64,000 bases of DNA from Marinisporobacter sp. (GCA_025210395.1 JAOARV010000006.1:124001-188000); one strand, 5' to 3'; counted from the first letter of the stretch, positions 1 to 8,945 are shown. The notes: generated by a model from the letters alone, not told the origin. Program-made: numbers and translations.

Positions 1-386
1 TTTCCTTTCAATATTATGAGGGAATTGGATTTATTAATGAATCTCTAAAAATCCATATTAGCAGAGGTTGCTCAGGGGTGAATTTTTTTATTATGGTATT
101 TTTAATGATTAGTTTTTCATTTCTTCCTAAAATAAAAAATAAAAATAAATTATCAGCATTATTGATTTTTTTTATGTCTTCCTATTGTATTACAATCATT
201 TCAAATGCTTCAAGGATTATAGGAGCATCTTTGATGATGAATATCTTAACTTTTCCTATGAGATATGAAAGATTAATCCATCAATCTATTGGTGTTGTTT
301 TTTATTTTGTAAATCTAATGATTGCTTATTATTTGTTTTTAAAGATCTTAAAAAAAGGAGAGATCATCCATGAACAAAATCTATAA
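1..386 (+). CDS. xrtK: Exosortase, XrtK type (5' truncated by window edge)
   Basis: C-terminal part of an exosortase, a multi-pass membrane cysteine protease/transpeptidase that processes proteins carrying a C-terminal sorting signal. The reading frame is open to the window edge, so the gene starts upstream; the internal GTG at 78 is not the true start. Translated from base 3, it shows RGCSGVNFF, the exosortase catalytic Cys motif (Cys codon 69-71), then NASRI (the conserved Arg) and a downstream His in LIHQSIG. These complete the expected Cys/Arg/His set, interleaved with hydrophobic helices. The stop overlaps the start of the next gene by 17 bases, so the two are translationally coupled. 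The assignment to XrtK rests mainly on the neighbour, which has the MSEP-type sorting tail known to pair with XrtK. The missing N-terminus cannot be assessed. Confidence 0.85.
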   Translation, partial: SFQYYEGIGFINESLKIHISRGCSGVNFFIMVFLMISFSFLPKIKNKNKLSALLIFFMSSYCITIISNASRIIGASLMMNILTFPMRYERLIHQSIGVVFYFVNLMIAYYLFLKILKKGEIIHEQNL

Positions 387-3156
387 ACCTTATTTTATAT
401 TGATTACATTGACTATTCCTCAAATATTTATTTTTATCTTATTCACCCAAATATTTGGATTGATTAGTTCAGAATTACCTGAAAATAGTATTGAATACTG
501 GAAATATTTATCTGTTTATCTGGGGGTATCTTGTTTTCTATTTACATTATGGAATATGATCAATTGGATCAATAAGAAAGACATACAACCCTTAGGTGCT
601 CTTTTCATGTTCATCACATATACTTTATTTTTAGGGATATATTCTTACAAAGGGGAAGACCTTATTCCTTCTAATATTCCAGATTATATGTTTTTAGGGA
701 TCAAGCCAGGTCTGACAATTTTAACACTGATGATGCCAATCCTCCTTCATACAATGTTAATAATGGTACATTTTAGTGTAGAAAAAATGAAAAGAGGTAG
801 TAATTCAAAGGATTTTGGTTATATCATAGGGATTCCTGCATTTTGGTATATATTTATAAATATATGGAGCTTTAGTGGTCGTTTTTCTCCTTCACATATT
901 TTAGAGAGAATGATGCCTATCATATTTGTTGTAAGTATAGTTATTTTTTTCTTTCTATTGATACGAATTCTTTATAGGATTTTAAAAAGAAAATCTGATT
1001 CTTGGCAGAAGAATTTAGCAGGGTTAAATCTTTTAGCGTCTATTGTAGGATTATTTTTGAATCAAGGACTGGGGAATATATTTGGAGATTTTTCACATAT
1101 TTCCTTTTATATACTAGCCATTATTACAGGAAGCATAATGTTAATTCCTCATAAGGAGAACAAAAGAATTAGACTTCTTTTGTGGAGTTTTAAAAGCATT
1201 ACCTTTGTTTTTACTTTTTACTTTTTTATTGTGTTTCTTCCTTTATTACCCTTTTCATTGATCGGTATGATTTTTTTCGGATTAGGAATGTTGATGGTTG
1301 CACCACTTATTTTAATGTTTCTTCATGTGCAATCTTTATGGTCTGATTATCATTATTTGAAAGGGTTTTATGAAAAGAAGGTGCTATTTAGTCTATTTCT
1401 TATAGGGGTTATAATGATCCCATCATTTATGTTGGTGACGATCAAAAATGATAAAGAAAATTTAGATAAAGCACTAACCTTTACTTATCAAAGAAGCTAT
1501 GAAGATACGGATGAAGTCTATATAGACACAGCAGGTATAGAGAGATCTTTAAAAAATATAAGATATATGAAAGGAAATAAAAGAAATAAAATGGATATTT
1601 TTACTACAGATATTCCTTATTTAACCTCTCTTTATTATGAATATGTATTAGATGGATTATCTATATCGAACGGGAAAATAAAGAGGCTAGAGGAAATATT
1701 TTTAGGGAAATCAGATATTCATATAAGAGAAGAGAAACAAGTAGAAAATAGGAATGAGAATGTATTGATTAAAGATATCAAAACAAAAACTGTATATGAT
1801 GAAAAAGAAAAAGTATTCAAAAGCTGGATTGATTTTGTAATAAAAAATAAAAGTTCCTATCAAGAAGAGTATCGCACCTTGTTTAAGCTTCCTAAGGGCA
1901 GTTATATTAGCAATTATTATCTATATGTAGGAGATGAAAAAAAATATGGATTAATTGCAGATAAAAGAGCTGCCAATTGGATTTATGAAAATGCAAAAAA
2001 AATAAAGAGAGATCCAGGGATTTTAACAGATATGGGAAACCATCAGATAGAATTCAAAATATTTCCCTTTAGTGGGAGAGAAGTCAGAAGAACAGGAATA
2101 GAGATTCTTCATCAAGGACCTATTGTTCTTAACATAGATGGATATAAGATTGATTTAAAGGATGATGATAGAAACATAGTAAACAAAAAAGAAATTTTTA
2201 TAGGTCAAGGGGTTGCCTATATTCCAAAGGAAGTAAAGGAAAAGCTAGAAAAAACAACAAGAGAGGAAAAATATTATTTTGTATTAGATTATTCAGAAGG
2301 AAATGAGGAAAAAGTTCGTGAGTATATGAAAAGGGTTAAGGAGTATATTAAGAAGCATCATATTGAAGAGGATATAAAGGAAGTTGTCCCTATAAATTTT
2401 GAAGAAAAAAGGATTCCTTATGATAAGGATTGGGAAAAAGGCTTAAAATATGTAGATGTAAAAGGTGGATTCTTTTTAGAACACACGGTAAAGAGAATTC
2501 TTTATGAAAATTATATAAAAAATAGTCATGAGCGTCCTGTGATTATGGTTGTTACAGATGATATAGATAGAGCCATAGGGGTAGAGTATATAGATGACTT
2601 TTCCTTTGCTTGTCCAGAAGGTGTATATTATTATCAATTAAATAAAGATGGGAAAGTAACAGGATATACAGGATTCAATAGAGAAGACGCTATAAATGAA
2701 GTAGAGAAAATACCTGTTTTAGCTTGGAAAGATCAAAATGAAAAAATCTTTTATTTATCAGATGCAGAAGACAGTGTGGTTCTTTTAGATGAGGGATTGG
2801 AAATAGATGTGGAAAACGTGAAAAATTCTAAGTGGGAAAAGGGATTAATTCTTGAAGGAATGTATAGGGGATATATCCTTCATCCAGAACGATATTATGA
2901 AAAATCCTTAGGTCTTGTAAAGGGGAGCATCCTATCTCATGTGATGACGCCGATGACTTCTTTTATTGTTCTTGAAAATGAAGCCCAAGAAAAAGTCATG
3001 TTAGAGAAGCAAAAACAAATTTTAGCAAGGAAAAAACCAGTTCATATAGATGATCTAACGGAAATGGATGAACCTTCTTTATGGGTTATGTTATTGATAG
3101 GTATAGGGATTATTTTCTTTAGACGAAAAAAGAGGATAATGAAAAAAATCAGGTGA
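370..3156 (+). CDS. MSEP-CTERM sorting-domain membrane protein (XrtK substrate)
   Basis: 928-residue membrane protein. Residues 1-360 hold about nine hydrophobic helices. Roughly 440-600 resembles a VIT (vault/inter-alpha-trypsin) fold, with the pattern EYRTLFKLPKG...YLYVGDEKKYGLIADKRAANWIYENA...FKIFPFSGREVRR. Residues 610-890 are a soluble mixed region. The extreme C-terminus (from about 899) is MDEPSLW, then a single hydrophobic helix, then RRKKR. That tripartite layout is the MSEP-CTERM signal, here with Asp for the usual Ser. Known family behaviour: these ~900-residue proteins sit next to exosortase K as a one-enzyme, one-substrate pair. The start at 370 is preceded by AAAAAAGGAGAG at good spacing and overlaps xrtK. 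What the processed protein does is unknown. Confidence 0.82.
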   Translation: MNKIYKPYFILITLTIPQIFIFILFTQIFGLISSELPENSIEYWKYLSVYLGVSCFLFTLWNMINWINKKDIQPLGALFMFITYTLFLGIYSYKGEDLIPSNIPDYMFLGIKPGLTILTLMMPILLHTMLIMVHFSVEKMKRGSNSKDFGYIIGIPAFWYIFINIWSFSGRFSPSHILERMMPIIFVVSIVIFFFLLIRILYRILKRKSDSWQKNLAGLNLLASIVGLFLNQGLGNIFGDFSHISFYILAIITGSIMLIPHKENKRIRLLLWSFKSITFVFTFYFFIVFLPLLPFSLIGMIFFGLGMLMVAPLILMFLHVQSLWSDYHYLKGFYEKKVLFSLFLIGVIMIPSFMLVTIKNDKENLDKALTFTYQRSYEDTDEVYIDTAGIERSLKNIRYMKGNKRNKMDIFTTDIPYLTSLYYEYVLDGLSISNGKIKRLEEIFLGKSDIHIREEKQVENRNENVLIKDIKTKTVYDEKEKVFKSWIDFVIKNKSSYQEEYRTLFKLPKGSYISNYYLYVGDEKKYGLIADKRAANWIYENAKKIKRDPGILTDMGNHQIEFKIFPFSGREVRRTGIEILHQGPIVLNIDGYKIDLKDDDRNIVNKKEIFIGQGVAYIPKEVKEKLEKTTREEKYYFVLDYSEGNEEKVREYMKRVKEYIKKHHIEEDIKEVVPINFEEKRIPYDKDWEKGLKYVDVKGGFFLEHTVKRILYENYIKNSHERPVIMVVTDDIDRAIGVEYIDDFSFACPEGVYYYQLNKDGKVTGYTGFNREDAINEVEKIPVLAWKDQNEKIFYLSDAEDSVVLLDEGLEIDVENVKNSKWEKGLILEGMYRGYILHPERYYEKSLGLVKGSILSHVMTPMTSFIVLENEAQEKVMLEKQKQILARKKPVHIDDLTEMDEPSLWVMLLIGIGIIFFRRKKRIMKKIR

Positions 3157-3172
3157 TGAAAAATTTATCACC
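3141..3172 (-). terminator. Terminator of the small minus-strand gene
   Basis: On the minus strand GGTGAT and ATCACC form a 6-bp stem around a 9-base loop, followed by TGATTTTTTTC. It lies just past the stop of the 3182-3388 gene and overlaps the 3' end of the MSEP-CTERM gene. Confidence 0.55.
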
Positions 3173-3181
3173 GGAGGGAGG

Positions 3182-3388
3182 TTAAAAATTGGTAAAGCCT
3201 AAAAGATTAGATATACTAAAACCTATGAGAAAAATTCCAATAATTAGGTATACAATAGTTGCACCACCATCTCCTATAAATCTTCTCAATCTTCTAGCTT
3301 TACGGCTTTCCCAATAAAAGGCTGGTTTTGTTAGTGTACAGATAATTGTAAATATACCTACTAATAAAATAATAATAGAAGTGTTCAT
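3182..3388 (-). CDS. Small two-helix membrane protein, Imm17-like
   Basis: 68 residues from ATG at 3388, chosen because AAAGGAG precedes it at 7-8 bases; a longer reading frame upstream has no such site. It has two hydrophobic helices (about 3-20 and 45-62) joined by a basic, Trp-containing loop: KPAFYWESRKARRLRRFIGDGGA. This organisation (helix, W-x-S-KARRL, G-x-x-GA, helix) resembles the small membrane proteins collected under the Imm17 name, predicted immunity proteins of polymorphic toxin systems. No toxin gene is visible nearby, so an immunity role is not supported by context. It stands alone on the minus strand between two plus-strand genes, with its own terminator. Confidence 0.6.
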   Translation of the reverse strand: MNTSIIILLVGIFTIICTLTKPAFYWESRKARRLRRFIGDGGATIVYLIIGIFLIGFSISNLLGFTNF

Positions 3389-3511
3389 GGTAATTGCTCC
3401 TTTCAAAAAATAGAAATACTTGAAAATATTATCATAAAAGAACGAGAAAAGCAATATTTTAGTGGATATGAAAAGTTGAAGAGGAAGATTAACCTAGCTA
3501 TGGGGAGATAA

Positions 3512-3540
3512 AAGAATCATCTAAGGATGATTCTTTTGTT
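3512..3540. terminator. Hairpin with T-rich flanks (possible bidirectional terminator)
   Basis: A 9-bp perfect stem AAGAATCAT / ATGATTCTT with a 6-base loop, followed by TTGTT on the plus strand and TTATC on the minus strand. It lies between the divergently placed 3182-3388 and 3622-5322 genes. Confidence 0.4.
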
Positions 3541-3621
3541 AATATATGAAATGGTTTTATGCTATAATCGAACTAGATTCAATAAAGGGGATTATATTAG
3601 ATCTAGAAAGAGGTATATAGT

Positions 3622-5322
3622 ATGCTTAAAAATAAAGAACTATGGAGTAAGATAAAATGTTTGATAGGAATAGCTGTAGCATTGATCTTTTATGGACTGA
3701 ATATAGATAAGCCTTATCTTTATTCTATAATAATGGGACTTTTATTAGGTGTTGAAGGAAAAAGTGAAAGGATATTGTTGGCTACAACTTTGCTATTAAA
3801 TAGTGTATTGGTTATAAAATATCGTATTTACATACCAGAGGTTGTTTTTTGTATTTATTTTGGCGTTATGTTTATCATAAAAACTATGAAGGATGTATCA
3901 AAATATAAAGGATTACAAATAGGGTCTGTGCTTCTCATACTTTCTTTATGTTTTTCTAATATTTGGTATATTCAGCAAGAAAAAATGATTAAAGACCCAG
4001 CATTAGAAAAAGCTATTAGAGCGAAAGTTAAAGTATATAATAGAGAGCTTACTCAAAATGATTTGGAAAAAATAAAAGCGTTAGAGGTGGAGAATTATAA
4101 TATTAGAAATATAGAAGGACTACAAAATTTGAAAAATATAGAGTCATTGAAGTTATATGGTGGGAGAATAAGAGCTTTTGCACCCCTTAATAAATTGTCT
4201 AAATTAAAAAAGCTTGAAATAAGAGAAATAGATGATTTTGAAAATATAGCAAACTTGAAAAATTTAGAAGAACTAAAGGTATCTATTGATGGAGAGCATA
4301 TAAAAGATATAATAAAGTTTACCCAGTTAAAAAAATTATCTATAGATATAGATGATTTAAAAGATGAGAAAGAACTGACTAGCATAGGAAAATTGGAGAA
4401 ATTAGAAAAGCTTCATATTCGTTTGAAAGGAGAAATAGAAGACATATGCTTTATAAAAAATCTTTATAATCTTAAGGAACTTTATATAAGGGGCAATGGA
4501 ATAAAGGATATAGCCTCTATAGGGACTTTGACTAATTTAGAAAAGTTAGAGGTGGTAGAAAGTAATATAAAAGATATTTCCTTTATAAAGAACCTAAAAA
4601 ACCTAAAAACGTTAGATTTAAGTGGGAATGAAATAAGAGATGTAATACCGCTGAAAAATCTTAAAAATCTAGAAAAATTAGATATGGCTATAAACTATAT
4701 AGAAGATTTAGCGCCTATAAAAGATTTAAAAGATCTTGAGGAATTAAACCTATCAGAAAATCCAATAAAGGATGTAAAATCTATTGCAAATCTTACAAAG
4801 ATAAGAATATTACAAATAGGGGGTCTTGAAAGAGGGGAAGATGAGACTTTAGGGGGTGCTATTCAAAATATAGAAGCTATAGGAAAATTAGAAAATTTAG
4901 AAGCATTATATATAAGTCAATTTGGATTAGAGGATCTATTTTGGATGGAGAATTTAAAAGCATTGAAAATCCTTCATTTAGATAAAAATAATATAAAAGA
5001 TGTAAAGCCTATAGGGAAATTAACAAAACTTAAACAAATTCATCTATCGGAAAACCATATAAAAGATATTAGTAGCTTTAGGAATTTAATAAATTTAGAA
5101 AAACTAATCATACAGCATAATAATATAGAAGATATTGATGCATTAAGAAATTTAAAAAAATTGAGGATTTTAGATTTAGGCTATAATGATATAAAGCGTG
5201 TAGAACCCTTGAAAAATCATAAAAATTTAGAGTATATACAATTGGGAAGAAATAGAATTGAGGATTTTACGCAAATAGAAGATTTTATAGATGTATCAAC
5301 CTTTAAGTGGTTACAAAAATAA
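3622..5322 (+). CDS. Membrane protein with C-terminal leucine-rich repeats
   Basis: 566 residues. The first ~120 hold about five short hydrophobic helices. After a charged linker (DPALEKAIRAKVKVYNRELT, a typical cap preceding internalin-like LRRs), residues 150-560 are about fifteen 22-residue repeats with the consensus L-NLKNLEKLDLSxNxIKDIxPI, the SDS22/internalin class. Such solenoids bind other proteins. Whether this one faces the cytoplasm or the outside depends on the odd or even number of helices, which I cannot settle. No signal peptide cleavage site and no LPXTG or SLH anchor is seen. AGAAAGAGG precedes the ATG. The gene is monocistronic and its partner is unknown. Confidence 0.8.
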   Translation: MLKNKELWSKIKCLIGIAVALIFYGLNIDKPYLYSIIMGLLLGVEGKSERILLATTLLLNSVLVIKYRIYIPEVVFCIYFGVMFIIKTMKDVSKYKGLQIGSVLLILSLCFSNIWYIQQEKMIKDPALEKAIRAKVKVYNRELTQNDLEKIKALEVENYNIRNIEGLQNLKNIESLKLYGGRIRAFAPLNKLSKLKKLEIREIDDFENIANLKNLEELKVSIDGEHIKDIIKFTQLKKLSIDIDDLKDEKELTSIGKLEKLEKLHIRLKGEIEDICFIKNLYNLKELYIRGNGIKDIASIGTLTNLEKLEVVESNIKDISFIKNLKNLKTLDLSGNEIRDVIPLKNLKNLEKLDMAINYIEDLAPIKDLKDLEELNLSENPIKDVKSIANLTKIRILQIGGLERGEDETLGGAIQNIEAIGKLENLEALYISQFGLEDLFWMENLKALKILHLDKNNIKDVKPIGKLTKLKQIHLSENHIKDISSFRNLINLEKLIIQHNNIEDIDALRNLKKLRILDLGYNDIKRVEPLKNHKNLEYIQLGRNRIEDFTQIEDFIDVSTFKWLQK

Positions 5323-5491
5323 TGAATGAAAAAGGATAGAATTTCATAAACTCTCTTTATTTGAGAGCATATTTAAAAATTAAATGTGTTGCTAATAATT
5401 GTTCCTTTTTTCAGGATGACTATTTGTATATAATGTTAATGTAGATAAAAGGTTGACATAATATATAAATATCCTTGGAAGGAGGGACTTT

Positions 5492-5911
5492 ATGAAGATC
5501 AAAAAGAGAATGCTTACAACTATACTAGTGCTGTCTGTAGCTTCTAGCACCATAGCTTTTGCAGCAACTCCTAATTTATATCAAACCATAAGAAATAGAT
5601 TAGTGTCCATTGGGGATACTTACTTAAATAGAGAATCAGCTTTGATACAAAGTGGACAAGAAAATCAAATGGAGCTAAAGGAGTATGTTGAAAATATAGA
5701 GACAGAAATGAAATTAGACTTAGATGAGTATGAACAACAACAAATTGAGGCGGCAAAAACAGAGATGCAAGAGCAAATCAAGGCAGTAAAAGATCAACTG
5801 GATCAAGAAAAGAACCAAATTGTTCTAGATATTAAAGAAAATATTAAGAAAAAAATTAGAAAAGACTTAGAGAAAGAACTAGAAAAAATAGAAAGAGAAT
5901 TAAATCAATAA
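5492..5911 (+). CDS. Secreted coiled-coil protein, unknown function
   Basis: 139 residues. A signal peptide (KIKKR, then a hydrophobic core, cleavage near AFA-ATP, about residue 24) is followed by a short globular stretch and then a nearly continuous Glu/Lys/Gln-rich coiled coil from about 55 to the end. The mature protein is probably a small exported helical protein. AAGGAGGGAC precedes the ATG. I do not recognise a family. The palindromic MITE-like repeat begins at its stop codon. Confidence 0.65.
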   Translation: MKIKKRMLTTILVLSVASSTIAFAATPNLYQTIRNRLVSIGDTYLNRESALIQSGQENQMELKEYVENIETEMKLDLDEYEQQQIEAAKTEMQEQIKAVKDQLDQEKNQIVLDIKENIKKKIRKDLEKELEKIERELNQ

Positions 5912-6059
5912 AAATGGGACTGTCTGTAAAATGTATATTTTCTGTTTTAAAATATGTTTTAAACAAAAGACATTTTATCAAAACATTGAAATTACTTAGT
6001 TTTGATAAAATGTCTTTAAGTATTTTTAAAACTTTTTGTATTTGACGATAGCCCCATTT
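5912..6059. repeat. 148-bp palindromic MITE-like element
   Basis: The two halves are inverted copies. The inner arms are a perfect 19-bp match (5966-5984 with 5999-6017) around a 14-base loop. The outer ends pair imperfectly: AAATGGGACTGTC at the left against GACGATAGCCCCATTT at the right. Ends reading GGG(A/G)CT(G/A)TC resemble the terminal repeats of IS1182-type insertion sequences, so this may be a non-autonomous derivative. It contains no ORF and could also act as a strong transcription terminator between the convergent flanking genes. Confidence 0.65.
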
Positions 6060-6068
6060 CTATAATAT

Positions 6069-6278
6069 TTATTTTTCCTCTTTGTTTTTGGGATAATTGA
6101 TTAATCCTTCATAAAATCTAGAAGAATCAATCATATCCACATCTCTCTGACTATCAAGAGGCATGACATAAGCATTTTGTGTTTTTTCTATGACAGGATT
6201 CTTCTTTTTATTATAAGTAGTATCAATTTTATCTTGTGGTCTTTCTAAATTAGAATGAATTCCTTTGACATTTTTCAT
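6069..6278 (-). CDS. Small conserved-looking protein, unknown
   Basis: 69 residues from ATG at 6278, which follows GAGGTGATCTT; the in-frame extension upstream has no ribosome binding site. It is hydrophilic, with no membrane helix or Cys, and has the pattern HSNLERPQDKIDTTYNKKKNP. It starts 53 bases after the metQ stop on the same strand with no obvious terminator between, so it may be a distal passenger of the metNIQ transcript. The layout faintly recalls short clostridial spore-surface proteins, but I cannot support a function. Confidence 0.5.
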   Translation of the reverse strand: MKNVKGIHSNLERPQDKIDTTYNKKKNPVIEKTQNAYVMPLDSQRDVDMIDSSRFYEGLINYPKNKEEK

Positions 6279-6331
6279 AAGATCACCTCTATAGTAGTAT
6301 GCCACTAAGTCAAAAAGATATAATTATTATA

Positions 6332-7162
6332 TTAAAAAGCAGGAACGATAGCACCTTTGTACTTTCCTTCGATAAATTTTTTCACGTCTTGTGATTGCAA
6401 TGCTTTTATAAGCTTTTGAATGCTTTCATTATCTTGATCTTCAGAACGAACAGCAACGATATTTGCATAAGGAGACTCACTGCCTTCTATTAATAAAGCA
6501 TCTTCTTTAGGACTTAATCCACCTTCTAATGCAAAGTTTGTATTAATAACACTTGCATCAGCATCATCTAATGTTCTAGGAAGGAGAGCTGCATCAACAG
6601 CCTTGAATACTAGATTTTTAGGATTTTTAGCAATATCTTTTTCAGTAGCTTCAAGTCCTGCATCTTCCTTTAACTCTATAATTCCCTTTGTAGATAGTAA
6701 AATAAGTGCACGACCTCCATTAGTTGGGTCATTTGGAATAGTAATAGTAGACCCCTCCTTTAATTCATCAAGAGATTTGATTTTTTTAGAATATAAACCA
6801 AGAGGCTCAACATGAACATTTACTGCACTTACAAGGTCTAATCCTCTTTCTTTATTGAAAGTATCTAAGTAAGGTAAGTGTTGGAAGAAGTTTGCATCGA
6901 TTTCTTTTTCAGATAAAGCAAGGTTAGGAGTTACATAATCTGTAAATTCTTTTATTTCTAATGTTACCCCTTCTTTTTCAAGCTGTGGTTTGATGAATTC
7001 TAATATTTCAGTATGAGGAACAGGTGTTGCGCCAATGGTTAAAGTTATAGTTTGATTTTTACCTTGTTCTGTAGCAACAGGTTCCTCTTTTTTTGCACAT
7101 CCTGTAAATAATAAGGATAAAGTTAATAAACACACCAATACTTTTAAAATATTTTTTTTCAT
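6332..7162 (-). CDS. metQ: Methionine ABC transporter substrate-binding lipoprotein
   Basis: 276 residues. MetQ/NlpA-family lipoprotein that captures methionine and delivers it to MetI/MetN. The lipobox LLFTGC (Cys near residue 21) follows a Lys-rich n-region and hydrophobic core. The mature part shows family landmarks: TIGATPVPHTEIL, EFTDYVTPNLAL, DANFFQHLPYLD, HVEPLGLYSKK, IPNDPTNGGRALILL and SPYANIVAVR. Start chosen at 7162 because GGAGGG (7170-7175) lies 7 bases upstream; the ATG at 7168 and TTG at 7177 are too close to it or inside it. Third gene of the SAM-riboswitch-controlled metNIQ operon. Confidence 0.95.
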   Translation of the reverse strand: MKKNILKVLVCLLTLSLLFTGCAKKEEPVATEQGKNQTITLTIGATPVPHTEILEFIKPQLEKEGVTLEIKEFTDYVTPNLALSEKEIDANFFQHLPYLDTFNKERGLDLVSAVNVHVEPLGLYSKKIKSLDELKEGSTITIPNDPTNGGRALILLSTKGIIELKEDAGLEATEKDIAKNPKNLVFKAVDAALLPRTLDDADASVINTNFALEGGLSPKEDALLIEGSESPYANIVAVRSEDQDNESIQKLIKALQSQDVKKFIEGKYKGAIVPAF

Positions 7163-7180
7163 TTTCATACCCTCCAAGTT

Positions 7181-7831
7181 TTATTTTTTATTGATATTTT
7201 GTGCTAATTGATTGCCTGCAGTTTGAATGATTTGCACAAGGACAATTAGTAATATAACTGTAGCAATCATTACATCTGTTTGGAAACGTTGATAACCATA
7301 TCTTACAGCTAAATCTCCAAGTCCACCTCCTCCAACGACACCAGCCATAGCTGAATAGCCTAAAATATTGATAATGGTGATGGTAACACCAAGAATTAAT
7401 GAAGGCATTGCCTCTGGAATTAAAACTTTAAAAATGATTTGGCTAGGGGTTGCTCCCATGGATATAGAGGCTTCTACTACACCCCAATCTACTTCTCTTA
7501 TACTTGTTTCTACAACCCGTGAGAAGAAGGGGGTTGCAGCGATTACTAATGGAACAATTGCAGCAGTTGTACCAATAGTTGTTCCAACAACAAGTCTTGT
7601 AAAAGGAATAATAAAAATCATTAAAATGATAAAGGGAAGTGATCGTGTTATGTTGATAATATATGAAAGTACACGGTTAAGCCATGGACTTGGAAGAATA
7701 TGATTGTTATCTGTCACAACAAGAATGACTCCTAAGGGTAATCCAAATATAATGGTGAAAAATACAGAGACAAATACCATATACAATGTTTCTAATAAAG
7801 ATGGTGTAAGAAGCTCTATCCAATAACTCAT
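7181..7831 (-). CDS. metI: Methionine ABC transporter permease
   Basis: 216 residues, the usual size for MetI. About five membrane helices and the cytoplasmic EAA-type loop that contacts the ATPase (VEASISMGATPSQIIFKVLIPEAMPSLI, around 125-150). It is an inner-membrane homodimer forming the methionine path. The ATG overlaps the metN stop (TAATG type), with GGAGGTG upstream, so it is translationally coupled to metN. Confidence 0.95.
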   Translation of the reverse strand: MSYWIELLTPSLLETLYMVFVSVFFTIIFGLPLGVILVVTDNNHILPSPWLNRVLSYIINITRSLPFIILMIFIIPFTRLVVGTTIGTTAAIVPLVIAATPFFSRVVETSIREVDWGVVEASISMGATPSQIIFKVLIPEAMPSLILGVTITIINILGYSAMAGVVGGGGLGDLAVRYGYQRFQTDVMIATVILLIVLVQIIQTAGNQLAQNINKK

Positions 7832-8820
7832 TATTTTAACACCTCCGCTTTTACATGATTTTCTTCTAGAAAACTTACAATAGCTAATAATTGATCACAA
7901 TCTACATTTAATTGAATCGTAAGCTTACCAATAGGCTTTTCCTGAATATATTCTATTTTTCCAGAAAGAATATTTACATCTATATCAAATTTCTTTGTGA
8001 GCCTTGAAATAAGTGGCTCTCCTGCACTATTTTCAGTAAAGGATAAATTAAGTACTTTTCCCTTTATATATTGATCAGGTAAAGATGGATCATGCTCTAC
8101 AAAATGCTTTGTAACAGAATTACCAGGCTTTGAGAAAATATCAATAGTAGCTCCTTCTTCGATGATGTATCCGCCTTCAAGGATTGCTACTCTATTGCAT
8201 ATTTCTTTGATTACTTCCATCTCATGAGTAATGACTACAATGGTTAGACCAAATTCTTTATTGATATTTTTAAGTAGCTTTAAAATTTGCTTTGTGGTTT
8301 TAGGATCAAGTGCAGAGGTTGCCTCATCACAAAGGAGTACATCCGGTTCATTTGCTAAAGCTCTTGCAATACCTACTCTTTGCTTTTGACCGCCACTTAG
8401 TTGAGAGGGATAAACGTGAGCCTTATCTTGTAACTTTACAAGCTCTAGTAGACTATTTACTTTTTCTTTGATGATTTTTTCAGGTGTTTTTATAAGTCTT
8501 AATGGAAATGCAACATTTTCAAATACGGTTTTACTATGTAGAAGATTAAAGTTTTGAAAAATCATTCCCATTTTTTTTCTTGCATTTCTTAATTCTTTAC
8601 TTTTTAAACCAACTAAGTTGATATTTTTTACAAAGATATCACCACTTGTAGGTTCTTCTAGTCTATTGATACAACGAATAAGAGAGGATTTTCCTGCTCC
8701 ACTTAGACCGATAATGCCATAAATATCTCCTTTTTCAATATGTAAAGATATACTTTTAAGTGCTGTTACTTGATTGTTTCCTTTTGTATAAACCTTTGAT
8801 AAATTCTTAATATTTATCAT
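7831..8820 (-). CDS. metN: Methionine ABC transporter ATPase
   Basis: 329 residues. ABC ATPase with Walker A GLSGAGKSS (about 38-46), Q-loop MIFQNFNLL, signature LSGGQKQR (about 141-148), Walker B VLLCDEATSALD and the H-switch ITHEM. After about 245 follows the C-terminal NIL/ACT-like domain (FTENSAGEPLISRLTKKFDIDVNIL...), which in MetN binds cytoplasmic methionine and inhibits transport. It is the first gene of the operon, directly behind the SAM-I riboswitch. Confidence 0.95.
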   Translation of the reverse strand: MINIKNLSKVYTKGNNQVTALKSISLHIEKGDIYGIIGLSGAGKSSLIRCINRLEEPTSGDIFVKNINLVGLKSKELRNARKKMGMIFQNFNLLHSKTVFENVAFPLRLIKTPEKIIKEKVNSLLELVKLQDKAHVYPSQLSGGQKQRVGIARALANEPDVLLCDEATSALDPKTTKQILKLLKNINKEFGLTIVVITHEMEVIKEICNRVAILEGGYIIEEGATIDIFSKPGNSVTKHFVEHDPSLPDQYIKGKVLNLSFTENSAGEPLISRLTKKFDIDVNILSGKIEYIQEKPIGKLTIQLNVDCDQLLAIVSFLEENHVKAEVLK

Positions 8821-8894
8821 AACTTCACCCCTTTAGAACTGTATAGTACTAAAATGAATAGATAATAAAATAACCCCCGTAGACAAAAGAGGAT

Positions 8895-8923
8895 TAAAAA
8901 AACCTCTTTCATTGAGAAAGAGG
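8895..8923 (-). terminator. Riboswitch-controlled terminator upstream of metN
   Basis: On the minus strand an 8-bp perfect stem (CCTCTTTC / GAAAGAGG) is followed by TTTTTTTA. It sits directly downstream of the SAM-I aptamer and is the expression platform: formed when SAM is bound, disrupted by an antiterminator otherwise. Confidence 0.9.
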
Positions 8924-8945
8924 CACCATATATAATGTCATCTTT

